From Steroidobacter agaridevorans (GTDB taxonomy: Bacteria; Pseudomonadota; Gammaproteobacteria; Steroidobacterales; Steroidobacteraceae): a stretch of DNA of 64,000 nucleotides. The position numbers and the translations under genes are program-made. The notes below the pieces were generated by a model that was given only the letters and a program-made list of their open reading frames with translations, did not search any database and was not told the origin of the DNA. The stretch lies in the NCBI RefSeq assembly GCF_009932555.1, contig NZ_BLJO01000001.1, positions 1,283,897 to 1,347,896 on the forward strand, read 5' to 3'. Positions 39,580-48,641 of the stretch are shown here, one piece after another (position 1 is the stretch's first letter; every line of letters starts with the position of its first letter).

Positions 39580-40026
39580 ATGACAGATACCACGCCCCCC
39601 AAAGGTCGCGCCTCCGCCAGCCATACGGACCGCGATGTCCCGCCCGCGCCCGACGCGCTCCACAAGATTCGCGTCGACGTGAGCGCCAATTACGTGGGCG
39701 AGCAGTCCAAGCCGGACGAAGGCCACTATGCCTTTTCCTACACCATCACCATCCGCAACGAAGGCCAGGTGCCGGCGCGCCTGCTGACCCGTCATTGGGT
39801 GATCACCGACGCCAACGGCAAGGTGAAAGAAGTGCGCGGTGAAGGCGTGGTCGGCGAACAGCCGTATCTGCTGCCGGGCCAGGGCTTCCGTTATTCCAGC
39901 GGCGCCGTGCTCGAAACGCCGGTGGGCGCCATGCAGGGCAGTTATCAGATGCTGGCGGACGACGGTGCGCATTTCGATGCGCCGATCGCGCCGTTCACCT
40001 TGGCGATGCCAGGGCTGCTGCACTAA
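39580..40026 (+). CDS. apaG: Co2+/Mg2+ efflux protein ApaG
   Basis: 148 residues from ATG 39580; this start avoids a meaningless extension and leaves about 30 residues before the ApaG fold. The domain shows [29 protein letters not shown], the [19 protein letters not shown] core and MQGSYQML. Function in bacteria is unsettled (the magnesium/cobalt phenotype is historical). Followed 14 nt later by apaH. Confidence 0.94.
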   Translation: MTDTTPPKGRASASHTDRDVPPAPDALHKIRVDVSANYVGEQSKPDEGHYAFSYTITIRNEGQVPARLLTRHWVITDANGKVKEVRGEGVVGEQPYLLPGQGFRYSSGAVLETPVGAMQGSYQMLADDGAHFDAPIAPFTLAMPGLLH

Positions 40027-40040
40027 GAGCTGCCGCCCGC

Positions 40041-40886
40041 ATGGCCGTCTATGCCATCGGCGATATTCAGGGTTGTGACGAAGAATTCTCGCAGCTGCTG
40101 ACCAAGCTGAACTTCTCCGCGTCGCGCGACACACTCTGGCTGGTCGGCGACCTGGTCAATCGCGGCCCCCGCTCGCTGGAAGTATTACGACGCGTGAAGG
40201 CGCTGGGCAGCTCCGCCATCAGCGTGCTCGGCAACCACGATCTGCATTTGCTCGCGTTGGCGCTCTCGCCGACCGAGCCGCTCAAATCCAAAGACACGCT
40301 TCAGGAAATTCTCGCCGCGCCCGATCGCGACGAGTTGCTCGACTGGCTGCGTCATCGGCCGATGCTTCATCACGATGCAGGACTTGGCTACACGATGGTT
40401 CACGCCGGACTGCCGCCGCAGTGGGATCTGGCGCTGGCACAAGCCTGCGCGCGCGAGCTCGAAGAAACATTGCGGGATGAGCACAGCTGTCGCGAGTTGT
40501 TCGCCAACATGTATGGCGACAAGCCGGATCGCTGGTCGGACGATTTGCAGGGCCACGAGCGGCTGCGCTTCATCACGAACTGCCTCACGCGCTTGCGCTT
40601 CTGTCGCGCCGATGGCCGGCTCGATCTGAAATTCAAAGGCGAAGTGAAGGACGCGCCCAACCACCTCATGCCGTGGTTCCAGGTGCCCGAGCGGCGCTCG
40701 CGCGATATCCGCATCGTCTGCGGCCATTGGTCGGCGCTGGGTTATTACGATGCGGATGGCGTGCTCGCGATCGACACGGGCTGCGTCTGGGGCGAGAAAC
40801 TCTGCGCCGTGCGTCTCGATCAGTTCCCGCCGGAGCCGGTGCTCGTGCCCTGCTCGTCGTCAGGGCTGAGCGTCGGCAGCGAGTAA
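40041..40886 (+). CDS. apaH: Symmetrical bis(5'-nucleosyl)-tetraphosphatase
   Basis: 281 residues of the calcineurin-like phosphoesterase fold: GDIQGC, GDLVNRGPRS and GNHDLHLL are the metal-binding motifs, and HAGLPPQWDLA the family-specific stretch. It splits Ap4A into two ADP and also decaps Np4-capped RNAs. End of the plus-strand run from lptD. Confidence 0.96.
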   Translation: MAVYAIGDIQGCDEEFSQLLTKLNFSASRDTLWLVGDLVNRGPRSLEVLRRVKALGSSAISVLGNHDLHLLALALSPTEPLKSKDTLQEILAAPDRDELLDWLRHRPMLHHDAGLGYTMVHAGLPPQWDLALAQACARELEETLRDEHSCRELFANMYGDKPDRWSDDLQGHERLRFITNCLTRLRFCRADGRLDLKFKGEVKDAPNHLMPWFQVPERRSRDIRIVCGHWSALGYYDADGVLAIDTGCVWGEKLCAVRLDQFPPEPVLVPCSSSGLSVGSE

Positions 40887-40895
40887 CACCCGGCG

Positions 40896-41552
40896 CTAAG
40901 TGCCCTTGTCTTCCGCCGCGTCGGGCTTCGGAATTTCCACCAGCGCGTCGACTTCCAATCGCGGCTGACCCAACGTCAGCTGATTCGGCGAACACTGCAC
41001 GTCGTCGCGCACCGTGCGCACCGCGAGCTTCGGCAGCACCTTCTTCTTCAACTCATCGATCAGCTCGCAATCGCCGGGCTCCAGGTTGAGCCGCCCCCGC
41101 GACAACGATACGCGACGCCATTGGGCAGGAAATTCCTCCAGGCTGTCGAGCGGGTGCTCGCTCTTCTTGCCTCGAACGCGCTGGGCCAGCTCGCGCACAC
41201 TCTTGTTCTTATCGCGCTCGGCGAGCTCTGCCGGGGTCGCCTCGACGGGGCTGATCACTTGCATGACTACGCGGGGCATGCGAGCCACCGCGTACGGACA
41301 ATCCGCCGACCGCACCTTCACCCGCGCATGCACGCCGAGCTCGCGCAGAATGCGCTCGAGCTTTCCTTCCAGGCTGGTGCAGGAATAGAAGGTGGTGAAG
41401 CTTTGAAAATAGAAGGCGATTTCCTGGTGCTTCCAGATGGCCTGCACTGGATCGGCGGCAGGCGCCTGATCCTCGCCCGCTCCGGCCACGGGCAGGCTGA
41501 ACAGCAGCGTCAGCCACAATAACGGCGCTGAAGTTACGCATTGACGAGACAT
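40896..41552 (-). CDS. Secreted hypothetical protein (218 aa)
   Basis: 218 residues from ATG 41552, chosen because GGAGG lies 9 nt upstream. Signal peptide MSRQCVTSAPLLWLTLLFSL ending near VAGAGE. The mature part has about four cysteines (FYSCTSLEGK, SADCPYAVA, GDCELIDELK, DVQCSPNQL), probably two disulfides, and a basic middle. No family recognised. Convergent with apaH and divergent from the kynurenine operon. Confidence 0.7.
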   Translation of the reverse strand: MSRQCVTSAPLLWLTLLFSLPVAGAGEDQAPAADPVQAIWKHQEIAFYFQSFTTFYSCTSLEGKLERILRELGVHARVKVRSADCPYAVARMPRVVMQVISPVEATPAELAERDKNKSVRELAQRVRGKKSEHPLDSLEEFPAQWRRVSLSRGRLNLEPGDCELIDELKKKVLPKLAVRTVRDDVQCSPNQLTLGQPRLEVDALVEIPKPDAAEDKGT

Positions 41553-41633
41553 GAGCGGTGTCCTCCGCATGGCTCACAAGCATGGTCCGCGACCGCTTCT
41601 GACGCAAGCGAGCCCGGCCGCCGGTGCGCCCTT

Positions 41634-41642
41634 TGGTATACT
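41634..41642 (+). promoter_or_regulatory. Extended -10 promoter of the kynurenine operon
   Basis: TGGTATACT matches an extended -10 (TGnTATAAT-type). No good -35 is seen, as is usual for such promoters. It would start transcription near 41649, about 16 nt before the ATG at 41665, whose GGAG site is at about 41653. Confidence 0.55.
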
Positions 41643-41664
41643 GGCCACCCGCGGAGAACCCAGC

Positions 41665-42177
41665 ATGAGCCCGCTCAAAGCCTTCAATTTTCGCGACTGG
41701 ATCGACAAGCACCGCGAATACCTCAAGCCGCCGGTCAACAACCGGCTGGTATTCCGCGAGTCCGAATTCATCATCATGGTGGTCGGCGGCCCGAATTCGC
41801 GCACCGATTATCACGAGGATCCGGGCGAGGAATTCTTCTATCAGCTCGAGGGAGACATGACCCTGCGCACGATGCAGGACGGCGCCCGCGTCGATATTCC
41901 GATCCGGGAGGGCGAGATCCTGCTGCTGCCCCCGCGTGTTCCGCACTCTCCGCAACGTTTTGCAAACACCGTGGGCCTGGTCATCGAGCGCAAGCGGCGG
42001 CCCGAAGAGCAGGATGGTTTCCTCTGGTTCTGCGAGCACTGCTCCTATCCGCTGCATGCCGAATACTTGCATGTCAGCGACATCGAGACGCAGTTGCCGC
42101 CGGTGTTCGAGCGCTTTTACGGCTCCCTGGAGATGCGCACCTGTCAGGCTTGCGGCGCGGTCGCGCACAAGCGTTGA
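41665..42177 (+). CDS. nbaC: 3-hydroxyanthranilate 3,4-dioxygenase
   Basis: 170 residues from ATG 41665 (GGAG upstream); start MSPLKAFNFRDWIDKHREYL. Cupin with catalytic iron ligands H50, E56 and H94, and a second rubredoxin-like iron site C123, C126, C160, C163, as in bacterial enzymes. It opens 3-hydroxyanthranilate to the precursor of quinolinate. First of four genes handling kynurenine; the substrate is made by the last two. Confidence 0.95.
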   Translation: MSPLKAFNFRDWIDKHREYLKPPVNNRLVFRESEFIIMVVGGPNSRTDYHEDPGEEFFYQLEGDMTLRTMQDGARVDIPIREGEILLLPPRVPHSPQRFANTVGLVIERKRRPEEQDGFLWFCEHCSYPLHAEYLHVSDIETQLPPVFERFYGSLEMRTCQACGAVAHKR

Positions 42178-42190
42178 TCAATGACGTTCG

Positions 42191-43006
42191 ATGCGTGACC
42201 CATCCCCCGCTTCCCATGCGATTGCTGTCGAGATTGCCGGTCGACGCTGGCGGGTCTCATCCGACGGTCACGATATATCCATCCCGCTGCGCTTCAACGA
42301 AGCTCAGCCGACTTTCTTCGGCGCGCCGGCCGCGAGTGCTGAACCGATAACCGCTGGCTCGTTCGTTGGTGACGTGCGGCATGGCGGCAGCTGCAATTGT
42401 TCCGTTCACACGCTGGCGCCTCATTGCAACGGCACGCATACCGAATGCGTCGGTCATATCACTCAGGAACGGTTGAGTGTGCGCGATCTCGCGATCCGGC
42501 ATTTGAGCGCTGCCTTGCTGATCTCTGTGATGCCCGAGTCGTCGGCAGAGATATCCGGCGACCGCGTGATCTCTCTCGCGGCGCTGATCAAGGCAATTGA
42601 TGGCGCCACGTTGAGCGACTATCAGGCGCTGGTGGTGAGGACGTTGCCAAACGATGCATCCAAGCTCACCTGTAACTACGACGCTGGGCCGATGCCGCCG
42701 TATTTCAGCGTCGATGCCATGCGCCACCTCGTCGACCACGGCATCGCTACGCTGGTCGTGGATCTGCCTTCGATCGATCGAGCGCAGGATGGCGGCAAGC
42801 TCGCGGCTCACCGAGTCTTCTGGGGCATGCCGGCGGGCAGCACGTCCGCAGCGACAGCCACACGCCAGCACGCCACCATCACGGAGATGGCATTCATCGA
42901 CGACGCCGTCGCCGATGGTTCCTACCTGCTGAACCTGCAGGTCGCTCCTTTCGTCATCGACGCCGCGCCGAGCCGGCCCATTCTGTTACCTCTGTCACCC
43001 GCATGA
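42191..43006 (+). CDS. Cyclase-family hydrolase, probable kynurenine formamidase
   Basis: 271 residues of the cyclase/KynB-like metal hydrolase family. The metal-binding motif is CNGTHTECVGHI, a variant of the KynB HxGTHxDxPxH pattern. SVDAMRHLVDHGIATLVVDLPSIDR belongs to the same fold. By context, between 3-HAO and kynureninase, the likely reaction is hydrolysis of N-formylkynurenine. The sequence is longer than KynB (about 210) and the motif diverges, so the substrate is inferred. The stop overlaps the kynU start (ATGA). Confidence 0.78.
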   Translation: MRDPSPASHAIAVEIAGRRWRVSSDGHDISIPLRFNEAQPTFFGAPAASAEPITAGSFVGDVRHGGSCNCSVHTLAPHCNGTHTECVGHITQERLSVRDLAIRHLSAALLISVMPESSAEISGDRVISLAALIKAIDGATLSDYQALVVRTLPNDASKLTCNYDAGPMPPYFSVDAMRHLVDHGIATLVVDLPSIDRAQDGGKLAAHRVFWGMPAGSTSAATATRQHATITEMAFIDDAVADGSYLLNLQVAPFVIDAAPSRPILLPLSPA

Positions 43007-44277
43007 ACGTTTCCGTCGAGCGTAGCTTCGCCGAACAGCAGGACGCCGCCGATTCCCTGGCGTCGCTGCGTGCCGAGTTTTTCATTCCACAACGCGAGCG
43101 CGGCGGCGACAGTATCTATCTGTGCGGTCACTCGCTCGGGCTGCAGCCACGCGGCGTTGCCCGAGTGCTCAATGAAGAATTGCAGCATTGGGCCGAGCTT
43201 GCGGTCGAAGGCCATTTCGCATCGCCGCGCCCGTGGCTGCCGTATCACGAACAGCTGACCAATTCGTTGGCCAGGCTGGCGGGCGCGCAGCCGCTCGAAG
43301 TGGTCGCAATGAACTCGCTGACGGTGAACCTGCATCTGATGTTCGCCAGCTTCTATCGCCCGCGTCCCGGACGTGAGGCCATCCTGGTCGAGCAGCAGGC
43401 ATTCCCATCGGATCAGTACGCAGTCGCCTCGCAGATCGAGTATCACGGCTTCGATCCGAAGACCGCATTGATCGAGATCGCCCCGCGTGCGGGCGAAGCC
43501 GTGCTTCGCACCGAAGACATTTGCGCGTTGATCGAGCGCGAAGGACAACGTATCGCGACGGTGATGCTGCCGGGCGTGCAGTATTTGACCGGCCAGCGCT
43601 TCGACATCGAAGCGATCACGCGCTGTGCCCGACGCCAGGGATGCACCGTCGGTTTCGATCTCGCGCATGCCATCGGCAACGTGCCGTTGAAACTGCACGA
43701 CTGGGACGTCGATTTCGCCGTGTGGTGCAGTTACAAGTATTTGAACGCCGGCCCCGGCGCCATCGGCGGATGTTTCGTGCACGAGCGTCACGCGCGCTCG
43801 GTGGACCTGCCTCGCTTCGCGGGCTGGTGGGGCCACGACAAGCAAAGCCGGTTTCAGATGCCCGCGTCGTTCCAACCCATTCCGGGTGCGGAAGGGTGGC
43901 AGCTTTCGAATCCTCCCATTCTCGCCGCCGCGCCGCTGCTGGCCTCCTTACCGCTGTTCGACAAAGCGGGCATCGACCAGTTGCGAGCGAAGTCGCTGCG
44001 CTTGACGGCCTATCTGCAATGGCTGCTTCAGGCTCACCTGTCCAACGCGCTGACGATCACGACACCGAGCGATCCCGAAGCACGCGGCTGCCAGCTGTCC
44101 ATTCGATTGCACCGTTCCGCAGCTGAAGCCCGCGCGGCTTTCGACGCCCTCGCCGCCCAAGGCGTGTTCTGCGACTGGCGCGAACCTGACATTATTCGCG
44201 TCGCCCCGGTGCCGCTCTACAATTCGTTCCTCGATGTGTGGCAATTCGTCGCCGCGCTGGAGCAGGCGCTGCAATGA
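43003..44277 (+). CDS. kynU: Kynureninase
   Basis: 424 residues, PLP fold-type I. PLP lysine K245 in VWCSYKYLNAGPGAIGG; N-terminal YLCGHSLGLQPRGV and the FDLAHAIGNVPLKLHDWDVD region identify kynureninase. It cleaves (3-hydroxy)kynurenine to (3-hydroxy)anthranilate and alanine. Overlaps its neighbours by 4 nt on both sides, so translation is coupled across the operon. Confidence 0.96.
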   Translation: MNVSVERSFAEQQDAADSLASLRAEFFIPQRERGGDSIYLCGHSLGLQPRGVARVLNEELQHWAELAVEGHFASPRPWLPYHEQLTNSLARLAGAQPLEVVAMNSLTVNLHLMFASFYRPRPGREAILVEQQAFPSDQYAVASQIEYHGFDPKTALIEIAPRAGEAVLRTEDICALIEREGQRIATVMLPGVQYLTGQRFDIEAITRCARRQGCTVGFDLAHAIGNVPLKLHDWDVDFAVWCSYKYLNAGPGAIGGCFVHERHARSVDLPRFAGWWGHDKQSRFQMPASFQPIPGAEGWQLSNPPILAAAPLLASLPLFDKAGIDQLRAKSLRLTAYLQWLLQAHLSNALTITTPSDPEARGCQLSIRLHRSAAEARAAFDALAAQGVFCDWREPDIIRVAPVPLYNSFLDVWQFVAALEQALQ

Positions 44278-45638
44278 GCGATGGCAGACGTAACGGACCG
44301 ATAACCGTTGTCGGCGCGGGGCTGGCCGGCACGCTGCTTTCCATCATCCTGGCTCGCCGCGGTCACCGCGTGCGCTTGTATGAACGCCAGGACGACATGC
44401 GGCGCGTACTCATCGATGCTGGCCGCTCCATCAATCTCGCCCTCGCGGCCCGCGGCATTCGAGCACTCGAACTCGCCGGTGTGATGGAGCACGTGACACC
44501 CGAACTGGTGCCGCTGCCCGGCCGCATGCTGCACGACCTGAGCGGCGCGCTGACCTTTGTTCCTTATGGCCAGCGTCCCGAGGAAGTCATTTATTCCGTT
44601 TCGCGGCCCGGCTTGAATTGCATTCTGCTCGATGCCGCCGAGCGCGCGGGCGTCGAGCTATTGTTCCGCCATCCGGCGATCGGTGCGGATTTCACGCGCA
44701 ACTTGGTGAAGTTTCAGGATCCGGCCGGTCAACCGCACGACATCCCAATGGAGCGCGTGTTTGCGACGGATGGCGCAGGCTCGGTATTGCGCCGGACCAT
44801 GGTCGATCAGCTCGGCATCGCTTGCACTGAAGATCTGCTCAAACACGGTTACAAGGAACTCACCCTGCCGCCGTGGCCGAACGGTCAGCCACGCATCGAC
44901 AAGCATGCCTTGCACATCTGGCCACGCGGCGGCTTCATGCTCATCGCGCTGCCGAACATCGACGGCAGCTTCACGGTCACGTTGTTCCTGCCGCTCAATG
45001 GGCCGGACAGCTTCGAGACGCTGACGACGCCGGCCAGCATCGAAACCTTCTTCGGCAAGCACTTTCCGGATGTGAAACAGCTGATGCCGGATCTGGCGGC
45101 GGAGTTTCTTCAGCACCCGACCGGCATCATGGGCACCGTGCGTTCCCAGCAATGGTCCTTTGAAGATCGGCTGCTATTGATCGGCGATGCGGCGCACGCG
45201 ATCACCCCGTTTCATGGCCAGGGCATGAACTGTTGTTTCGAGGACTGCCGCGAGTTGGACACGCTGCTGATGGGCAGTGACGACTGGGCGCGCAGCTTCC
45301 GCGAGTTCGAAACCTGGCGTCTGCCGAACACCAACGCCATCGCCGACATGGCTATCGAGAACTACCTGGAAATGCGCGATACGGTGCGGGACCCGAAGTT
45401 CCACTTGCACAAGGCGCTGTCGCTCGAGCTGGAGCGTCGTCATCCGACGCGCTTCGTGCCGCGCTATTCGATGGTCATGTTCCGTGACGACATCCCGTAC
45501 TCCGTCGCCTATGAGCGCGGCCGCATTCAGAATGAGATCCTGTCCGCGCTCACCCAGCAAGCCGACACGCTCGCAACGGTGGACTATGACGCGGCCGCGC
45601 GCATGATCGAAGCGAAGCTGCCGCCACTGCCGAACTGA
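44274..45638 (+). CDS. kmo: Kynurenine 3-monooxygenase
   Basis: 454 residues from ATG 44274 (ATGA overlap with kynU). FAD dinucleotide motif ITVVGAGLAGTLLSIILA, the RSINLALAARGIRALE segment and the second flavin motif LIGDAAHAITPFHGQGMN are visible. NADPH-dependent hydroxylation of kynurenine at C3. Eukaryotic-type C-terminal membrane helix absent. Tryptophan dioxygenase and the quinolinate phosphoribosyltransferase of the pathway are not in the window. Confidence 0.95.
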   Translation: MSDGRRNGPITVVGAGLAGTLLSIILARRGHRVRLYERQDDMRRVLIDAGRSINLALAARGIRALELAGVMEHVTPELVPLPGRMLHDLSGALTFVPYGQRPEEVIYSVSRPGLNCILLDAAERAGVELLFRHPAIGADFTRNLVKFQDPAGQPHDIPMERVFATDGAGSVLRRTMVDQLGIACTEDLLKHGYKELTLPPWPNGQPRIDKHALHIWPRGGFMLIALPNIDGSFTVTLFLPLNGPDSFETLTTPASIETFFGKHFPDVKQLMPDLAAEFLQHPTGIMGTVRSQQWSFEDRLLLIGDAAHAITPFHGQGMNCCFEDCRELDTLLMGSDDWARSFREFETWRLPNTNAIADMAIENYLEMRDTVRDPKFHLHKALSLELERRHPTRFVPRYSMVMFRDDIPYSVAYERGRIQNEILSALTQQADTLATVDYDAAARMIEAKLPPLPN

Positions 45639-45734
45639 GCGCCCGGCCACTGTGCCGGCATTCACACGCCGGACTGTGCATTTACCCGAGCCACTGCTGC
45701 GTTTACAACAGCAGCATCAGTCACGGGATTCGTT

Positions 45735-46580
45735 ATGCGCAGTCTGAATTTCCGCATCGTCAATGTGTTCACGTTCAACGGCGGCACGCTCACCGGCAAC
45801 CCGCTGTGTGTCTTCGAGGACGCACGCGGCCTGGACACCGAAACCATGCAGGCGCTGGCGCGCCAGTTCAATTTGTCTGAAACGACGTTCATCCAACCTT
45901 CGAGCCCGGCCAACGCGCACGTGCGCATCTTCACGCCCAGCTATGAAATGCCGTTCGCCGGGCATCCCACGCTCGGCACTGCGTTTGTTTGTCGCGAGCT
46001 GGGGCTGGGCGGCGATCGGCTGCGGCTGGAAATGAAGGCCGGCATCATTCCGGTCGAAGCCCAGGGCAATCGCTGGACGCTGCAGGCCAATCAACCGACA
46101 TGGCGCGCATGCGAGGCGTCGCGCGAGACATTGGCGGCCATGCTCGGACTGGAAACCAGTGACATCGGCGAGCAGCCGCTGTGGATCAAAGCCGGCAAGG
46201 AACAACTCGTCATTCCTTTGACCAGCGAGGCCGCGGTCCGTCGTGCTCTGCCCCGGCCCGATCTGTTCGGCGCTGTGAAAAGCGAGGACGGCCACAGCAT
46301 GGCTTATATCTTCGCGCCCCCCGCCGACGGCCGCACCTTGGCGCGCTTCTTCTTCCCGGACGGGCCCGCCATCCTCGAGGACCCCGCTACCGGCTCGGCA
46401 ACGGCCAACTTCGGCGGCTGGTGGCTTGCCACGAATCAGCCCCTGCCCTGTCAGTTGCAAATATCACAAGGCGAATACGTCGCGCGGCCCTCGACGCTCT
46501 ATCTTCAGGTGGACTCGCAACGACGCATCCTGGTCAGCGGCGACGTGATCGAGATCGCGCGCGGCACACTGCAGTTGTAA
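45735..46580 (+). CDS. PhzF-family isomerase
   Basis: 281 residues of the PhzF/diaminopimelate-epimerase-like fold: NLSETTFI contains the conserved glutamate (E49), MPFAGHPTLG the family glycine turn and DPATGSATANFGG the C-terminal half motif. It follows kmo on the same strand after 96 nt. No phenazine genes are nearby, so the function is probably a generic isomerisation; substrate unknown. Confidence 0.9.
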   Translation: MRSLNFRIVNVFTFNGGTLTGNPLCVFEDARGLDTETMQALARQFNLSETTFIQPSSPANAHVRIFTPSYEMPFAGHPTLGTAFVCRELGLGGDRLRLEMKAGIIPVEAQGNRWTLQANQPTWRACEASRETLAAMLGLETSDIGEQPLWIKAGKEQLVIPLTSEAAVRRALPRPDLFGAVKSEDGHSMAYIFAPPADGRTLARFFFPDGPAILEDPATGSATANFGGWWLATNQPLPCQLQISQGEYVARPSTLYLQVDSQRRILVSGDVIEIARGTLQL

Positions 46581-46626
46581 CAACGACAGCGAGTTTTTGC
46601 CGTCTTCTACGATCTCTTCCGGATTG

Positions 46627-46680
46627 GCAACCGGTTGCGCACTCCCTAAGGTCCTGCCGACAGTCTCGGTAGCGCTGGGA
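46627..46680. promoter_or_regulatory. Two palindromic operator-like sites upstream of the cellulase
   Basis: GCAACCGGTTGC (46627-46638) is a perfect 12-bp palindrome with the CG-centred AACCGGTT core common to LacI-family operators. A second element, CGGTAGCGCTGGGA (46667-46680), resembles the XylR-type TGGTAGCGCTAACA box at 10 of 14 positions. No LacI-family gene is in the window. The rest of 46581-46963 shows only the possible leader ORF below. Confidence 0.35.
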
Positions 46681-46826
46681 GCGTAGATGTCAGAACACGG
46701 ATCGGTAATAACGCGTATTAGAAAAGACGGGTTTGTCACACGGCAAGTCGCACAGGCTGACTCCATCGGCTTGCTCGCCCTGTGTGTTGCGACTGCAACC
46801 GACCTCATCGGTCAGCGGCCCGAGCT

Positions 46827-47000
46827 TTGCTGACGCCATTGGAGGACGACGGCAAAGCGCCCCTGATCCTCCGCGATCTCGCCATCGTGCGCGGCGACAC
46901 CGTACAGAGTTTCCAGTGCGACTCGGTCTACTATGTGGGCTCGGTCGCCGCCAGCGGCTCGCAGTGGCCGCCCGGCTGCTTTTGGGGGTGCTCATGTTAA
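46827..47000 (+). other. Possible short leader ORF overlapping the cellulase start
   Basis: From about 46830 the frame ending at TAA 46998-47000 shows strong GC-ending codon use (LTPLEDDGKAPLILRDLAIV), unlike the frame just upstream. It has no good start or ribosome site and may be decayed coding DNA or a leader peptide. Recorded because it is coding-like and ends inside the cellulase signal-peptide region. Confidence 0.2.
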
Positions 47001-48106
47001 GCACTTCATTGTTACTTGCCGACAGCGCCCTGGGCGCTGGCGTGAAATGCGAGGCCTGGCCGGCCTGGCAGCGCTTCAAGCTGCTGTACATGAGTCACGA
47101 CGGGCGGATCGTCGACGCCAGCACCGAGGCCCAGGTCACCACATCGGAAGGCCAGTCCTACGCTTTGTTCTTCGCGCTGGTCAGCAACGACCGCCAGGCC
47201 TTCGACCGCATCCTGCGTTGGACCCATAACAATCTCTCCGGCAGCCAGCTGGACAAGAATTTGCCGGCGTGGAAGTGGGGCCGCGCCGACGAAAGCACAT
47301 GGCGCGTGCTCGACCGCAACTCCGCGAGCGACGCCGATCTGTGGATCGCCTACACGCTCGGCGAAGCGGCGCGGCTATGGAACGAGCCACGCTACTCCAG
47401 CCTGGGCGCCGAGATCGCAAGAAACATTCTGCGCCAGGAAGTGGCCACCGTGCCCGGCCTCGGCACGGTGTTGTTGCCCGGACCGCAAGGCTTTGTCACA
47501 GATGACAGCTGGCGCCTGAATCCCAGCTACCTGCCGCTGTCAGTGCTCCGCGGCCTGGAAAGGCAGACCAAGGAACCGCGCTGGGCCGAAATCATCCAAT
47601 CCTCGGAGCAAGTCATTCTCGGCTCGGCTCCCAATGGATTCGCCGTCGACTGGGTCGAATTCACAAGCAATGGTTTCATCGCCGATCGCCGCAGCCGAGG
47701 CGTCGGCAGTTACGAGGCGATTCGCGTATATCTCTGGGCCGGCATGTTGCCCGCGTCCGATCCGGCACGCGACAAGATCGGCGACGTCTTGAAGCCGGTG
47801 CTGGAGAACGTCGCCAAGCGCGCCGCTCCAGTTGAAATCGTCGACACCCAAACGCTGGAAATGCGCGGCGATGGCCCGCCTGGTTTCTCGGCGGCGCTGT
47901 TGCCCATGCTGGCGAACGCCAGAATGACCGCCGCCCTGCAGTCCCATCGTCAGCGAGCTGCCGACGGTTCGTTACAGAACAATCAGAGTTATTACAGCGA
48001 CGCACTGGCGCTGTTCGGGCTCGGCTGGCTGGAGCAGCGCTATCGGTTCAATCGCTCGGGCCTGTTGAGCGTGCGCTGGACTCCCGCATGCGATCGACCG
48101 CACTAG
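46964..48106 (+). CDS. bcsZ: Endo-1,4-beta-glucanase, glycoside hydrolase family 8
   Basis: 380 residues from GTG 46964, which gives a signal peptide MAARLLLGVLMLSTSLLLAD ending near SALGAG; GTG 46916 is an alternative with a longer n-region, and neither has a good ribosome site. GH8 landmarks: TTSEGQSYALFFALVSND (general acid Glu), ASDADLWIAYTLGEA, and the C-terminal QNNQSYYSDALALFGLGW. BcsZ cleaves nascent cellulose in the periplasm, but no bcsA/bcsB is nearby here, so use of external cellulose is equally possible. Confidence 0.9.
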   Translation: MAARLLLGVLMLSTSLLLADSALGAGVKCEAWPAWQRFKLLYMSHDGRIVDASTEAQVTTSEGQSYALFFALVSNDRQAFDRILRWTHNNLSGSQLDKNLPAWKWGRADESTWRVLDRNSASDADLWIAYTLGEAARLWNEPRYSSLGAEIARNILRQEVATVPGLGTVLLPGPQGFVTDDSWRLNPSYLPLSVLRGLERQTKEPRWAEIIQSSEQVILGSAPNGFAVDWVEFTSNGFIADRRSRGVGSYEAIRVYLWAGMLPASDPARDKIGDVLKPVLENVAKRAAPVEIVDTQTLEMRGDGPPGFSAALLPMLANARMTAALQSHRQRAADGSLQNNQSYYSDALALFGLGWLEQRYRFNRSGLLSVRWTPACDRPH

Positions 48107-48248
48107 CCACACCAGCGCCCGAACTCCTGTCCCCAGCCGACTTCCCACCATGCTGGAATTTCAAAGCCTCGCCGGCACACGGGAACCATCCATGGCCGCG
48201 GGACATCTATCCCTCGATACCCACTACTATGTGCCCGGGTAACTCACG

Positions 48249-48641
48249 ATGATGTCGCGCTCTTCTGGTGCAGCCGTCGCCTCGCATTACGAGGACATGC
48301 CGCTGTCACTGGTGCTGTTTCGCTATCTGTGGCCGTTCTGGCTGTTCAAGGATGCCAGCCGCGGCGATCGCATGACGCGTGCGGCCGCTTACCGCCACAA
48401 CCGCAGTATGCGAATCTATCTGCCGGGCTATCTGATGAAATGGATGTTCAGTTGCGTCACCACGTTCGGCATCACGGCGGGCTTCGGCTCCCTCTCGACG
48501 GCGCAGGCGGCGAGCACCGGGCGCTCGCTGGATGTGTTCGCGATCATTGCGGCCGGCTGGGGCATCATTTTCGCCTGCAGCGTCTGCGTGCTGTTCATCA
48601 CCAGTTACATCTATTTCTATTTGAGCCGCAACGACGCTTGA
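48249..48641 (+). CDS. Small membrane protein, unknown function (130 aa)
   Basis: 130 residues with two or three hydrophobic segments: MPLSLVLFRYLWPFWLF near the N-terminus (interfacial or membrane), about 62-80, and about 95-125 (FAIIAAGWGIIFACSVCVLF). A basic loop RGDRMTRAAAYRHNRSMR lies between. Its stop overlaps the TTG start of the next gene as TTGA (48638-48641), so the pair is probably cotranslated. No family recognised. Confidence 0.6.
   Translation: MMSRSSGAAVASHYEDMPLSLVLFRYLWPFWLFKDASRGDRMTRAAAYRHNRSMRIYLPGYLMKWMFSCVTTFGITAGFGSLSTAQAASTGRSLDVFAIIAAGWGIIFACSVCVLFITSYIYFYLSRNDA

Noticed and set aside
48150-48242. 30-codon ORF beginning MLEFQSLAGTRE
   Set aside because: Short, no ribosome site, and codon use not clearly biased.
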